From Scylla paramamosain (taxonomy: Eukaryota > Arthropoda > Malacostraca > Decapoda > Portunidae): a stretch of 64,000 nt of DNA. A program made the position numbers and the translations under genes. Positions within the stretch are counted from its first letter, which is position 1; each line of letters starts with the position of its first letter. Under the pieces are notes generated by a model. The model did not search any database. It was not told the origin of the DNA and was given only the letters and a program-made list of their open reading frames with translations. Below are positions 1 to 12,400 of the stretch, in pieces. Location of the stretch: NCBI RefSeq assembly GCF_035594125.1, contig NC_087163.1, positions 11,690,001 through 11,754,000 of the forward strand. Reading direction: 5' to 3'.

Positions 1-3000
1 CAAAGCACTAAAAAGCAGAACAATCACATTACTTGGGAATAAAACCAACTTTTACGAAGAACTTGCCTATAAGTGTTTTTTAACTCCTTACATACCATAA
101 CGCTAAAACGCATGTAAAACACCCTTTATGGAGAAACAGAATAACATTACCAAAAATATGTATTTTGAGTGTTTTTGATCATGCTACCTATAAAAGATAG
201 GTATAAACATATTTATATAACATGTTTATATAAGCATATAAACATATCATGCTACCTATAAAAGATAGGTATAAGAAAAGGACATTACAAAAATCGTGTA
301 TTATGAGTGTTTTTAATTTCCTTAAGTACCAAAAAGATAAAACTCACAAATAACACTTTATAGAGAAAAAAAATTGTTATTCATCTTCATAGTTACCGAG
401 ATACCAAATTCTGGAAAAATTCAGGGAAATTTTGTAAAAAAAAATCATTATAAAAAAATAATTTTATCTTTTTTCCGGAGTTATGTACCAAACCTTGAAG
501 TGCATGCAAAGCATGGAGAAATTACTCGACTTTACAAGAAACCTGTGTTTTGAGTATGTTTTCAGCAAACTCAACGATATTACTGAAAACGTGTCTTTTC
601 AGTGATTTACGTAGAAAAACGCTAAAACGGATGGAAATTAACCAATATGAAGAAATAGAATAACATTACCAAAAAGATATATTTTGATGTGTTTTTGAGC
701 TTGTTACCTACAAAAAAATGCGAAAAATGGATGGAACGCACTCTATATTAGGAAAGAAAAGGACATTACGAGAAACATGTATAATGAGTGTTTCATAGTT
801 TCACAAGAACCACAAGGCAAAAAACTCAAAAGCTCGTATACATAAAGAAGTTTCTTACATACTAAAATGCTGAATAACACTTTTAATTGAGAAACAGAAC
901 TACTTTACCGAATGTGTGTATTAGAGAAGTTTCTTACATACCAAAATGCTGAAACCCATGAATAACACTTTTAATTAAGAAACAGAACAACCTTACTAAA
1001 TGCCTGTATTTTGAGTGTTTTTCACATTCTTAGTTACCAAAACCCCAAATTCCATGCGAAACTAGCTTTATATGGGAAAAAAATAATATTACCAGAAAAT
1101 GTCTTTCGAGTGTTTTGAGCGTGTTAGGCTAAAAAGCAGGGCAATCACATTACATTTGAATAAAACCAACTTTTACCAAGAACTTGCCTTTAGGTGTTTT
1201 TGAGCTCATTACATACCAAAACGCTAAAACGCATGCAAAACATCTTTTATGGACAAACAGAATAACATTACCAAAAACATGTATTTTGAGTTTTTTTGAT
1301 CATGTTATCTATAAAAACGCTTAAATACATGCAAAGAACCTTATGTTTGGGAAACAAAAGGACATTACGAGAAATATGTATTATAAGTGTTTTTTTAGTT
1401 CCTTAAGTACCAAAAAGCTAAAACCCACAAATAACACTCTTTATTTAGAAAAATAAATAATAAAAAAAATAAAAAATACGATTTATTTTTTTTTTGTTAT
1501 TCATCTTCATAGGTACCGAGATGCCAAAATTCTGGGAAAATTCCGGGCTATTATATGATAAAACAAAATTATCAAAAAAGTTAATTTTAGCAATTTTTTC
1601 GGACTGTTATATACCAAACCTAAAGTGCATGCAAAGCCTCCTATATGAGGAAATTACACGACCTTAAAAGAAATCTGTCTTTTGAGTGTTTTTCAGAAAG
1701 TTAGGCACCAAAACGATAAATAAATAAGGAACTCACTCTATATGGGAATTCAAAACAAAATTACTGAAAACGTGTCTTCCCAATGTTTTACGTAGAAAAA
1801 CGGTAAAACGGATGCAAACCAACTAATATAGATAAAATAGAAAAACATTACCAAAAAGGTATATTTTGAGTGTTTTTGAGCTTGTTACCTACAAGAAACG
1901 CGAAAATTGATGGAAAGCACTCTATATTAGGACATAAAGTGTTTTTGGAGCCCGATAGGCAATAAAGCACTAAAAAGCAGGGCAATCACATTACATTTAA
2001 ATAAACCCAATTTTTATCAAGAACTTGTCTTTAAGAGTTTTTGAGCTCCTTATATACTAAACCGCTAAAACGTATGTAAAACAAACTCTATGAAAAAACA
2101 GAATAAAATTACCAAAAACATGTATTTTGAGTGTTTTTGATCATGTTATCTATAAAAACGCTTAAATACATGAAAAAAACCTTATGTTTGGGAAACAAAA
2201 GGACATAACGAGAAACGTATATTATGAGTGTTTTTAAGTTTGTTTACCAAAAACCTAAAACCCACTCTTCATTTAGAAAAAAATAAATAAATAAATAAAA
2301 AATAAAAAAATGGGATTTTTTTTTTGTTATTCATCTTATTCATCTTCATAGGTACCGAGATGCCAAAATTCTGGGAAAATTTAAGGCAATTATATGATGA
2401 AAATACTATAAAAAAAGTTAATTTTATCTTTTTTTCGGACTTATGTACCAAACCCTAAAGTGCATGCAAAGCCTCCTATATGAGGAAATTAAACGACCTT
2501 ACCAGAAATCTGTCTTTTGTGTGTTTTTCAGCATTTTAGGCACCAAAATGGTAAATAATAAGGAACCCACTCTATATGGGAATCCAAAACAAAATTACTG
2601 AAAATGTATCTTCTCAGTGTTTTACGTAGAAAAACGCAAAAACTCGTGTATATAAAGAAGTTTCTTAGATACCAAAATGCTGAAACTCATGAATAACAAT
2701 CTTAATTGAGAAACAGAACAATCTTAGGAAATGCCTGTATTTTGAGTGTTTTTCATATTCCTAGTTAGCAATACCCAAAATACCATGCGAAACTAGCTTT
2801 ATGAGGAAAAAAAATAACATTACCAGAAGTGTCTTTTAATTGTTTTTGAGCGTTTTAGGCAATGAAGTACTAAAAAGCAGGGCAATCACATTACATGGGA
2901 GTAAAACCAATTTTTACCAAGAACTTGCCAATATGTGTTTTTGAGCTCCTTACATACCAAACCGCTAAAACGCATGAAAAACAAACTTTATGGAGAAACA

Positions 3001-5385
3001 GAATAACATAACCAAAAACATATATTTTGAGTGTTTTTGATCATGTTATCTATAAAAACGCTTAAACACATGCAAAGAACCTTATGTTTGGGAAACGTAA
3101 GGACATTACGAGAAACGTGTATTATGAGTGTTTTTAAGTTCCTTAACTACCAAAAAGCTAAAACCCAAAAATAACACTCGTTATTTAGAAAAAAAATATA
3201 AATAAATAAATAAAAGGATTTTTTTTTTTTATTTTCCTTCATAGGTACCGAGATGCCAAAATTCTTGGAAAAATTAGGGCAATTATATGATAAGAGAATA
3301 TTATCAAAAAATTGGTATTAGCTTTTTTTTCGGACTGTTATGTATCAAACACTAAAGTGCATGCAAAGCCTCTTATATAAGGAAATTAAACGACCTTACC
3401 AGAAATTTGTGTTTTGAGTGTTTTCAGCATGTTAGGCACCAAAACGATAAATAATAAGGAACTCACTCTATATGGCAAACCAAAAAAAAATTACTGAAAA
3501 CGTGTCTTCTCAGTGTTTTACGTAGAAAAACGCTAAAACAGATGCAAACCAACCAATATGAAGAAATAGAATAACATTACCAAAAAGGTACATTTTGAGT
3601 GTTTTTGAGCTCTTTACTTACAAAAAACGCGAAAATGGATGCAAAGCTGGTTGGTTGGTTAACAAAAGGACATTACGAGAAATGTGTATAATGAGTGTTT
3701 TATAGATTCTGAAGAACCACAAGGCAAAAAAAGCAAAAAACTCGTATATATGGAGAAGTTTCTTAGATACCAAAATGGTGAAACTCCTAAATAACACTCT
3801 TAATCGAGAAACAGAACAACCTTACCAAATGCGTGTATTTTGAATGTTTTTCACATTCTTAGTTACCAAAACCCCAAATTGCATGTAAAAGTAGGGAAAA
3901 AAATGACATTACCAAAAATGTGTCTTTTAAGTGTTTTTTTTTTTTTAGCATGATAGGCAATAAAGCAATAAAAACCAGGGCAATCACATTACATAGGAAT
4001 AAAACCAACATTTAGCAAGAACTTGCCTTTAAGTATTTTTGAGCTCCTTATATATCAAAACACTAAAAAAAAGCATGTAATACACCCTTTGTGGAGAAAC
4101 ATCATAACATTACCATAAACATTTATTTTGAGTGTTTTTGATCATGTTACCTATAAAAGCGCTTAAGTACATGCAAAGAACCTTATGTTTGAGAAACGAA
4201 AGAACATTTCGAGAAATATGTATAATGAGTGTTTTTAAGTTCCTTAAGTACGAAAAAGCTAAAACCCACAAATAACACTCTTTATAGAGAAAAAATAAAT
4301 AAATAAATAAAAAAAATAGGAATTTTTTTCTTTTATTAGTCATCTTCATAGGTACCGAGATGCCAAAATTCTGGAAAAATTCAGGGAAATTATGTGAAAA
4401 AAGAACATTATGAAAAAAGTTAATTTCATTTTTTTTTTTCGGACTGTTATGTACCAAACCCTAAAGTGCATCCAAAGCCTCCTATATTGGTAAATTAAAC
4501 GATTTTACCAGAAACCTGTCTTTTGAGTGTTTTTTAGTATGTTAGTCACCAAAACGATAAATAATATGGAAGTCACTCAAAATGGGAATCCATCACAAAA
4601 TTACTGAAAAAAGTGTCTTTTAAGTGTTTTACGTAGAAAAATGCTAAACAGGATGCAAACCAATGAATATGAAGAAATAGAATAATATTACCAAAAAGGT
4701 ATATTTTTAATGTTTTTGAGCTTCTTACCTTCAAAAAAATGCGAAAATGGATGGAAAGCACTCTATATTGGGATACAAAAGGACATTACGAGATATGTGT
4801 ATAATGAGTGTTTTATAGTTTCACAAGAACCTCAAGGCAAAAAACGCAAAAACTCGTGTATATAAAGAATTTTCTTAGATACCAAAATGCTGAAACTCAG
4901 GAATAACACTCTTAATTAACAATACAGAATAACTTTACCAAATGCGTGTATTTTCAGTGCTTTTCACATTCTTAGTTACCAAAACCCCAAATTGCATGCG
5001 AAACTAGCTTTATGTGGGAAAAAAATGACATTACCAAAAAGTTATTGAGCGTGATAGGCAATAAAGCAGTAAAAAGCACAGGAATCACATTACATGGGAA
5101 TAAAACGAACTTTTACCAAGAACTTGCCTTTAAGTGTTTTTGAGCTCCTTACATACCAAAACGCTAAAACGCATGCAAAACACACTTTATGGAGAAACAG
5201 AATAATATTACCAACAAACATGTATTTTGAGTGTTTCTCATCATGTTACCTATAAAAAAAAGCTAAAATACATGGATAGAACCCTATGTTTGGAAAATGA
5301 AAGGACGTTACGAGAAACGTGTATTATGACTTTTTTTTAAGTTTGTTAAGTATGAGAAAGCTAAAACCCACAAATAACACTCTTT
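1..5385 (+). repeat. Satellite array, forward block 1 (about 1.1-kb HOR units)
   Basis: No gene is seen here. The block is built from degenerate 90-100 bp monomers. Each has a GAGTGTTTTT block, then ACCAAAACGCTAAAA, then GCATGCAAA, then a GGAGAAACAGAA-like stretch and ACATTACCAAAAA. The monomers are ordered into larger units that can be tracked by the GGTACCGAGATGCCAAAATT landmark (near 396, 1512, 2353, 3246 and 4352). Spacing here is 840-1116 bp, because some units have lost monomers. Each unit contains an A/T-only island (for example 1446-1500 and 2275-2335). Short ORFs in this block repeat the same few peptide patterns from unit to unit, which is what a non-coding tandem repeat gives. I do not recognise the satellite family by name. 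Confidence 0.9.
179..274. repeat. 28-bp direct duplication with AT-rich spacer
   Basis: An identical 28-bp string occurs at 179-206 and again at 247-274, separated by a 40-bp A/T-rich spacer. Each copy contains CCTAT-AAAAG-ATAGG, a 5-bp inverted repeat with a 5-nt loop. Other copies of this HOR position have a plain continuation with no duplication, so this is a private local insertion. Confidence 0.75.
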
Positions 5386-6731
5386 ATAGAGTGTTTTCGT
5401 ACCTAACAATGTGAAAAACACTCAAAAAGCACATTTTTGGTAATCTTGTTCTTTTATCTATATAGACTGTTCTTCAATGCGTCAAATAGGTCTTTGTACC
5501 TAAGAAATTAAAAAATAAACACTTATTATATATGTTTCTTCTAATGTGTTTTCGTTTCCTCATGCAAAGTATTTTGCATGCATTTATGTTTCTTTTTATA
5601 TGTAGAAAAAAAATGTTTATGGTAATAAAAGGTGTTTTGCATACAGCTCAGCGTTATGGTACGTAAGTAGCTGAAAATACCCAAAAGATAAATTTTTGGT
5701 TGACTTGTTCTTTCATATAGGTAGCTTTCCATGTTTTTTATAACTTTGGTACTTAACAACAACAATCAACACTCAAAAGACATGTTTCTGGAAATATCGT
5801 TTCATATCCCCATAGATGGTGCTCTGGAGTCATTTTGAAGTTTTGGTACATAAAATTGTGAAAAACACAAAATAAACGTGTTTGGTAATGTTCTGTTTCT
5901 CCATATACAGTGGTACTAAATAGTTTTTGCGTTTGGTACCTAAGACGCTGAAAAACACTAATGGCATCTTTCTCGTAATGTCCTTTATTTTATCCATATT
6001 GGGTGATTTCCATGCATTTTGCGTTTTTGTTACGTAACAATGTGAAAAAAAACTCAAAATATACGTTTTCGGTAATGTTTTGCTTCTTCATATATAATGT
6101 TATATATGTGTTTGTGCATTTTGCTACATAAAAATCTCAATAACACTGATAAAAGAAGTGTCTTTTCATTTCTTTTCGTATCGCCATTTAAGATACTTTG
6201 CATGCATTTTTTTTTTTTTATACGTAAGATAAAAAAAAAAAACTCAAAATTCACATTTTTGGTAATGTTTTTCTGTTTCTCCATAAAATGTGCTTTGCAT
6301 GCATTTTAGCGTTTTGGTACGTAAGTCGCTGTAAAAACTCTCAAAAGACACGCTTTTGGTAATGTTTTGCTTTTCCAGATAGGGAGCTTTCGTTGGTTTT
6401 TAGCGTTTTGGTATCTAATATTTTTGTGTTTCTCTAACGAGAGTATTATTTATGCATTTTCGCGTTTTGGTACCTAAGAAGCTCAAAAACGCTCTTTATA
6501 TAAGTTTCTCATAATATCGTTGGTTACTTTTTTTTTGCGTAACAAGCTCAAAACATTGAAAATACACGCTTTTTTGGTAATGTTATTCAGTTTTTCCAAG
6601 GCGTTTTAGATGCGTTTAAGTGTTTTTGTATGTAAGAAGCTCATAAGCACTGAAATTAAAAGTTTTTGTAATCTTTTGTTTTCTCTTATAGGGTGCTTTC
6701 CTTGGTTTTTAGCTTCCTGGCACCTAACATG
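3550..6731. repeat. Inner inverted-repeat partner A (pairs with 47999-51235)
   Basis: Read in reverse complement, this stretch follows 47999-51235 step by step. Shared private details include the GGAATCC-ATCACAAAATT variant near 4590 (partner near 50155), the GATTCTGAAGAACC variant near 3705 (partner near 51045), the GCAGTAAAAAGCAC variant near 5065 (partner near 49665), and the divergent tail 5396-6731 (partner 47999-49350). Similarity fades on the left around 3550 and stops abruptly at 6731, where the partner joins the large left arm. This is an inverted duplicate and not merely another array copy, because the order of unusual variants is preserved over 3.2 kb. Confidence 0.8.
5376..5395. 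other. Short palindrome at an array orientation switch
   Basis: The bases AACACTC (5376-5382) and GAGTGTT (5389-5395) are perfect inverted repeats around a 6-nt loop. Upstream the satellite reads in plus orientation and downstream in minus orientation, so the switch sits on this hairpin. The inverted partner at 49350-49369 has 8-bp arms and a 4-nt loop at the same point. Confidence 0.75.
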
Positions 6732-7569
6732 CTCATAAACACTGAAAGGACATGTTTCTGGAATTGTTTCCTTTCCCCATATCGTATGCTTTGCATGCAT
6801 TTTCGCGTTGCGGTATCTAATAACGTGAAAAAAGCCTTAAAACAAAAGGGTTGGTTAATCTTGTTCCGTTTCTCCATATAGAGTATTATTCATACGTTTT
6901 AGTGTTCTGGTACCTATGAAGCTCAATACCACTCAAAATATACGTTTCTTTTAATGTTTTCTTCTCCCCTTTAAGGGTTATTTGCATGTATTTTATCGTT
7001 TTTGTACGTAACAGGCGCAAAATCTCTCAAAATGCATGTTTTTGGTAAAGCTGTTGAGTTTCCCCATAAAGAGTGTTTTGCAACCGTTTTAGCGGTTTCG
7101 TATGTAAGTACCTCAAAACACTTAATGTTTTCCCATTTACGACACTTTCCATGCTTTTTAAGAGCTTTTTGTGCCTAACACACTCATAAAATCTCGACAT
7201 GTTTCTGGAAATGTCGTTTATTTTCCCCATATCGGGTGCTTTGCATGCATTTTGGCGTTTTGATACCTAACAAAGCTAAATACACTTAAAATGCACGTTT
7301 TCTCCATTCAGAAGGCAAATCGTGCGTTTTATCGTTCCGGTACCTAATAAGCTAAAAAAAAAAAAAAAAAAACTTATAATACTGATTTCTCTTAATGTCT
7401 TTTCGTTTTCTTATATAGGGTACTTTATATGCATTTTGACGCTTTTGTACATAACAAGCTGAAAAATCGCCCAAAATCCTCGTTTTTTGTTAATGTTTTT
7501 ATATTTCTGCAGGAAAGGTGTTATGCATATTTTATCGTTTTGGTACATTATAAATTTCAAAACTTCCAA
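5386..7569 (-). repeat. Satellite block in minus orientation, divergent monomers
   Basis: The same monomer family reads in reverse here (CTCAAAA-TACACG-TTTTTGGTAATGTT, then TGCATGCATTTTAGCGTTTTGGTACCTAA-like strings). The monomers are less ordered, and the GGTACCGAGATGCC landmark and its A/T island are missing. It looks like a run of plain monomers and not the 1.1-kb HOR, and so could be older or edge-type satellite. The part up to 6731 is duplicated at 47999-49359; the part 6732-7569 has no partner in the window. The small ORFs on both strands here are not convincing genes. Confidence 0.8.
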
Positions 7570-9021
7570 AGCGTGTTAGGCAATAAAGCACTAAAAAGCA
7601 GGGCAATCACATTACATTGGAATAAAATCAATTTTTAATAACAACTTGACTTTAAGTGTATTTGAGCTCCTTATATACCAAAACACTAAAATGCATGCAA
7701 AATACACTTCATGGTGAAACAGAATAACATTACCAAAAACATATATTTTGAGTGTTTTTGATCATGTTACCAATAAAAACGCTTAAATACATGCAAGGAA
7801 CCCTATTTTTGGGAAACGAAAACACATTATGAGAAACGTGTATTATGAGTGTTTTTAAGTTCATTAAGTACGAAAAAGCTTAAAGCCACAAATTGCACTC
7901 TTTATTGACAAAAAATAAATTAAAAAAACGATATATTTTTTTTCATTCTTATTTATCTTCACAGGTAACGAGGTGCCAAATTTCGGGCAAAGTTCAGGAA
8001 ATTATATGAAATAAGAATATTATAAAAAAAAAATAAATTTACTTTTTTTTTTCGGACTGTTATGTACCAAACCCCTAAAGTGCATGCAAAGCCACCTTAT
8101 ATGGGGAAATTAAACGTCTTTGCCAGAAAACTTTCTTATGAGTGTTTTTCAGCATGTTAGGAACCAACACAATAAAACCCAAGGAAGTCAATCTATATGG
8201 GAATCCAAAACAAAATTACTGAAAACGTGTCTTTTCGGTGTTTTACGTAGAAAACGCTAAAACGGATGCAAACCAACCAAAATGAAGAAATAGAATAACA
8301 TTACCAAAAAGGTATATTTTGAGTGTTTTTGAAATTGTTACCTACAAAAAACGCGAAAATGGATGGAAAGCACTCTATATTGGGAAGCAAAAGGCACCGA
8401 AAAGCATGTTAGGCACCAAAACGATAAATAATATGAAAGTCACTCTATATGGAAATCCAAAACAAAATTACTGGAAACGTGTCTTTTAAAAGATTTACGT
8501 AGAAAAACGTTTAAACGGATACAAATCAACCAATATGAAAAAAAAGAATAACATTACCAAAGAAGTATATTTTGTGTGTTTTTGATCTTACATAAAAAAA
8601 ACGCGAAAATGGATGCAAAGCACTCTATATAAGGAAAAAAAGGACATAACGAGAAACGTGTATAATGAGTGTTTTATAGTTTCACCAGAATCACAAGCCA
8701 AAAAACGCAAAAACTCGACTGTATGGAGAAGTTTCTAAGATACCAAAGTACTGAAACTCATGAATAACACACTTAATCAAGAAAGAGAACAATCAGAACA
8801 ATATGCGTGTATTTTGAGTGTTTTTTTTTTTTTACATTCTTAGTTACCAAAACCCTAAATTCCATGCGAAACTAGCTTTATGTGGGAAAAAAATGACTAC
8901 CAGAAAAGTGTCTTTCAGTATTTTTGAGCGTGTTAGGCAATAAAGCACTAAAAAGCAGGGCAATCACATTACATAGAAATAAAACCAACTTTTACGAAAA
9001 ACTTGCCTTTTAGTGTTTTTG
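7570..9021 (+). repeat. Satellite array, forward block 2
   Basis: Plus-oriented HOR sequence resumes abruptly at the GCGTGTTAGGCAATAAAGC monomer. The landmark lies near 7967. A private internal deletion joins two monomers near 8397 (AAGCAAAAGGCACCGAAAAG), and the same junction recurs near 18439 and 25887. No gene is seen. Confidence 0.85.
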
Positions 9022-9456
9022 ACACGCATTTAGTAAGGTTACTCTGTTTCTCAGTTGAGTGTTATTCATAAGTTTTAGCATATACACGAGTTTTTGCGTT
9101 TTTTGCCTTGTTGTTTTTTTTAATTATAAAACATTCATTATACACTTTTCTCGCAATATCCCTTTGTTTCCCAATATACAGTGCTTTGTATCCATTTTCG
9201 CGTTTTTTTGTAGGTAACAAGCTCAAAAACACTCAAAATATACATTTTTTGGTAATGTTTTTCTGCTTCTTGATATTGGTTGGTTTGTATCAGTTTTAGC
9301 GTTTTTCTACGTAAAACACTGAAAAGACACGTTTTCAGTAATTTTGTTTTGGATTGCCACATAGACTGAGTTACTTATTATTTATCGTTTTGGTGCCTAA
9401 CATGATGAAAAACACTCAAAAGACAGATTTCTGGTAAGGTCTTTAATTTCATCATG
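9022..9456 (-). repeat. Recurrent inverted module, copy 1
   Basis: A 435-bp stretch of the satellite is flipped. It starts at TTTTTGACACGCATTTAGTAAGG-type sequence, where the plus repeat breaks, and ends at GCATGTCTTTTCAGTG, where the plus repeat resumes. The same two junctions occur in copies at 16104, 19051, 26519 and 35464, and in reverse at 61551-62031. The flip therefore happened once and was then copied with the array. Confidence 0.85.
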
Positions 9457-12400
9457 CATGTCTTTTCAGTGGTTTTGAGCGTGTTACGCAATAAAGCACA
9501 AAAAGCCAGGTCAATCACATTACATGGGAATAAAACCAAATTTTACCAAGAACTTGTCTTTAAGTGTTTTTTGAGGTCCTTACATACCAAAACGCTAAAA
9601 CACATGCAAAATACATTTTATGGAGAAAAAGAATATCATTACCAAATACATGTATTTTGAGTGTTTTTGATCATGTTATCTATAAAAACGCTTAAATACA
9701 TGCAAAGAATCTTATGTTTGGGAAACAAAAGGACATTACGATAAACGTGTATTATGAGTGTTTTTATAAGTTCCTTTAGTACCAAAAAGCTAAAACCCTC
9801 AAATAACTCTTTTTAGAAAAAAATAATAAATAAAAAAAATGGGAATTTTTTTTTGTTTCATCTTCATAAGTACCGAATTGCCAAAATTCTGCCAAAATTC
9901 AGGGAATTTATGTGGAAAAAAGAACATTATCATGAAAGTTAATTATAGCTTTTTTTTCTGATTGTTATGTACCAAAACCTAAAGAGTATGCAAAGCCACC
10001 AATATAGGAAAGTTAAACGACTTTGCCAGAAACCAGTCTTTTTGGTGTTTTTCAGCATGTTAGGCACCAATACGATAAATAAAATGAAAATCAGTCAATA
10101 TGTGAATCCAAAACAATGTTAATGAAAACGTGTCTTTTCAGTGTTTTACGTAGAAAAACGCTAAAGCGGATGCAAACCATCCTATATGAATAAAGAGAAT
10201 AACATTACCAAAAAGATATATTTTGAGTGTTTTTGAGCTTGTTACAAAAAATGCAAAAATGGATGTAAAGCACCCTATATTAGGAAACAAAAGGACATTA
10301 CGAGAAAGGTGTATAATGAGTGTTTTATAGTTTTAAAAGAACAAAAAGGCAATAAACACAAAAACTCGTGTATATAGAGAAATTTTTACATACCAAAATG
10401 ATGAAATGCATAAATAACACTTTTAATCGATAAACAGAACTACCTTACTAAATTGTGTATTTTCAGTGTTTTTCACATTCTTTGTTATAAAAATGCCAAA
10501 TTACATGCGAAATTAACTTCATGTGGGAAAAAAAATGACATTACCAGAAAAGTGTCTTCTGAGTGTTTTTGACCATGATATGCAACAAAGCACTAAAAAG
10601 CAGAACAATCACATTACATGGGAATAAAACCAGCTTTTACGAAGAATTTGCCTTTAAGTGTTTTTTAACCCTTTATATACAAAACTGCTAAAACGCATGC
10701 AAAACAAACTTTATGGAGAAACAGATTAACATTACCAAAAATATGTATTTTGAGTGTTTTTATCTATAAAAACGCTTAAGTACATGCAAAGAACATTATG
10801 TTTGGGAAATAAAAGGACATTACGAGAAACATGTATTATAACGTGTTTTTATAACTTCCTTAAGTACCAAAAAGCTAAAATCCACAAATAACATTCTTTA
10901 TTTAGAAAATGCAAAAAAAAATAAATAAATAAATAGGATTTTTTTTTTTGTGTTATTCATCTTCATAGGTACCGAGATGCCAAAATTCTGGGAAAATTCA
11001 CGGCAATGATGTGATAAATGAATATAATCAAAAAAGTTAATTTCAGCTTTTTTTTCGGACTTTTATGTACGAAACCCTAAAGTGCATGCAGAGCCTCCAA
11101 TATGAGGAAATTAAACGACCTTACCAGAAATCTGTGTTTTGTGTGTTTTTTTAGCGTGTTAGGCACCAAAACGATAAATAATAAGGAACTTACTCTATAT
11201 GGGAATCCAAAACAAAGTTACTGAAAACGTGTTCTCTCAGTGTTTTACGTAGAAAAACCTTAAAACGGATGCATACCAACCAATATCAAGAAATAGAAAA
11301 ACGTTACCGAAAAGGTATATTTTGAGTGTTTTTGAGTTCTTTACCTACAAAAACGCGAAAATTGATGCAAAGCAATCTATATTGGGAAAGAAAAGGACAT
11401 TGCAAGAAAAGTGTATAATGAGTCTTTTATAGTTCAAAAGAACCACAAAGCAAACAACGCAAAAACTCGTGTATATGGAGAGATTTCCTACACACCAAAA
11501 TGCTGAAACTCATGAATAACACTCTTAATTAAGAAACAGAACAACCTTACTAAATGCGTGTATTTTGAGTGCTTTTCACATTCTTAATTACCAAAAACCC
11601 CAAATTACATGCGAAAATAGCTTTTTGCGAAAAAAAAGGTTTTACCAGAAAAGCGTCTTTTGAGTGTTTTTCAGCGTGATTGGTAATAAAGCACTCAAAA
11701 GTAGGGCAATCACATTATATTGGAATAAAACCATTTTTTACCAATAACTTGCCTTTAAGTGTTTTTGAGCTCCTTATATACAAAACTGCTAAAACGCATG
11801 CAAAACACACTTTATGGAGAAACAGAATAACATTATCAAAACCTTGTATATATGGATAAGTTTCTTAGATACCAAAATGCTGAAACTCATGAATAACACT
11901 CTTAATTGAGAAAAAGAACAACCTTACTAAATACGTGTATTTTGAGAGCTTTTCACATTCTTAGTTACAAAAACCCCAAATTGCATGCGAAACCAGATTT
12001 ATGTGGGAAAAATGACATTACCAGAAAAGTGTCTTTTGAGTGTTTTTGATCGTGATAGGATATAAAGCACTAAAAATCAGAGGAATCACATTAAATTCGA
12101 ATAAAACCAATTTTTACCAAGAACTTGCCTTTAAGTGTTTTTCAGCTCCTTATATACCAAAACACTAAAACGCCTGTAAAACACACTTTATGGAGAAACA
12201 GTATAACATTACAAAAAACATGTAATTTAAGTGTTTTTGATCATGTTATAAATAAAAACGCTTGAATACATAAAAAGAACCTTATGTTTAGGAAACGAAA
12301 GGACATCACGAGAAACGTGTATTAGGAGTGTTTTTAAGTTCCTTAAGTACCAAAAAGCTAAAACACACAAGGCAATTATATGATAAAAGAATATTATCAA

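Noticed and set aside
3440..3480. TTAGGC strings resembling a telomere repeat
   Set aside because: They occur once per monomer as part of GTTAGGCACC and never in tandem.
4110..4457. 115-residue minus-strand ORF, one of many 60-140 residue ORFs in the satellite
   Set aside because: The same peptide strings recur in every HOR unit in either strand, with stops and frameshifts at random; this is expected of AT-rich tandem DNA.
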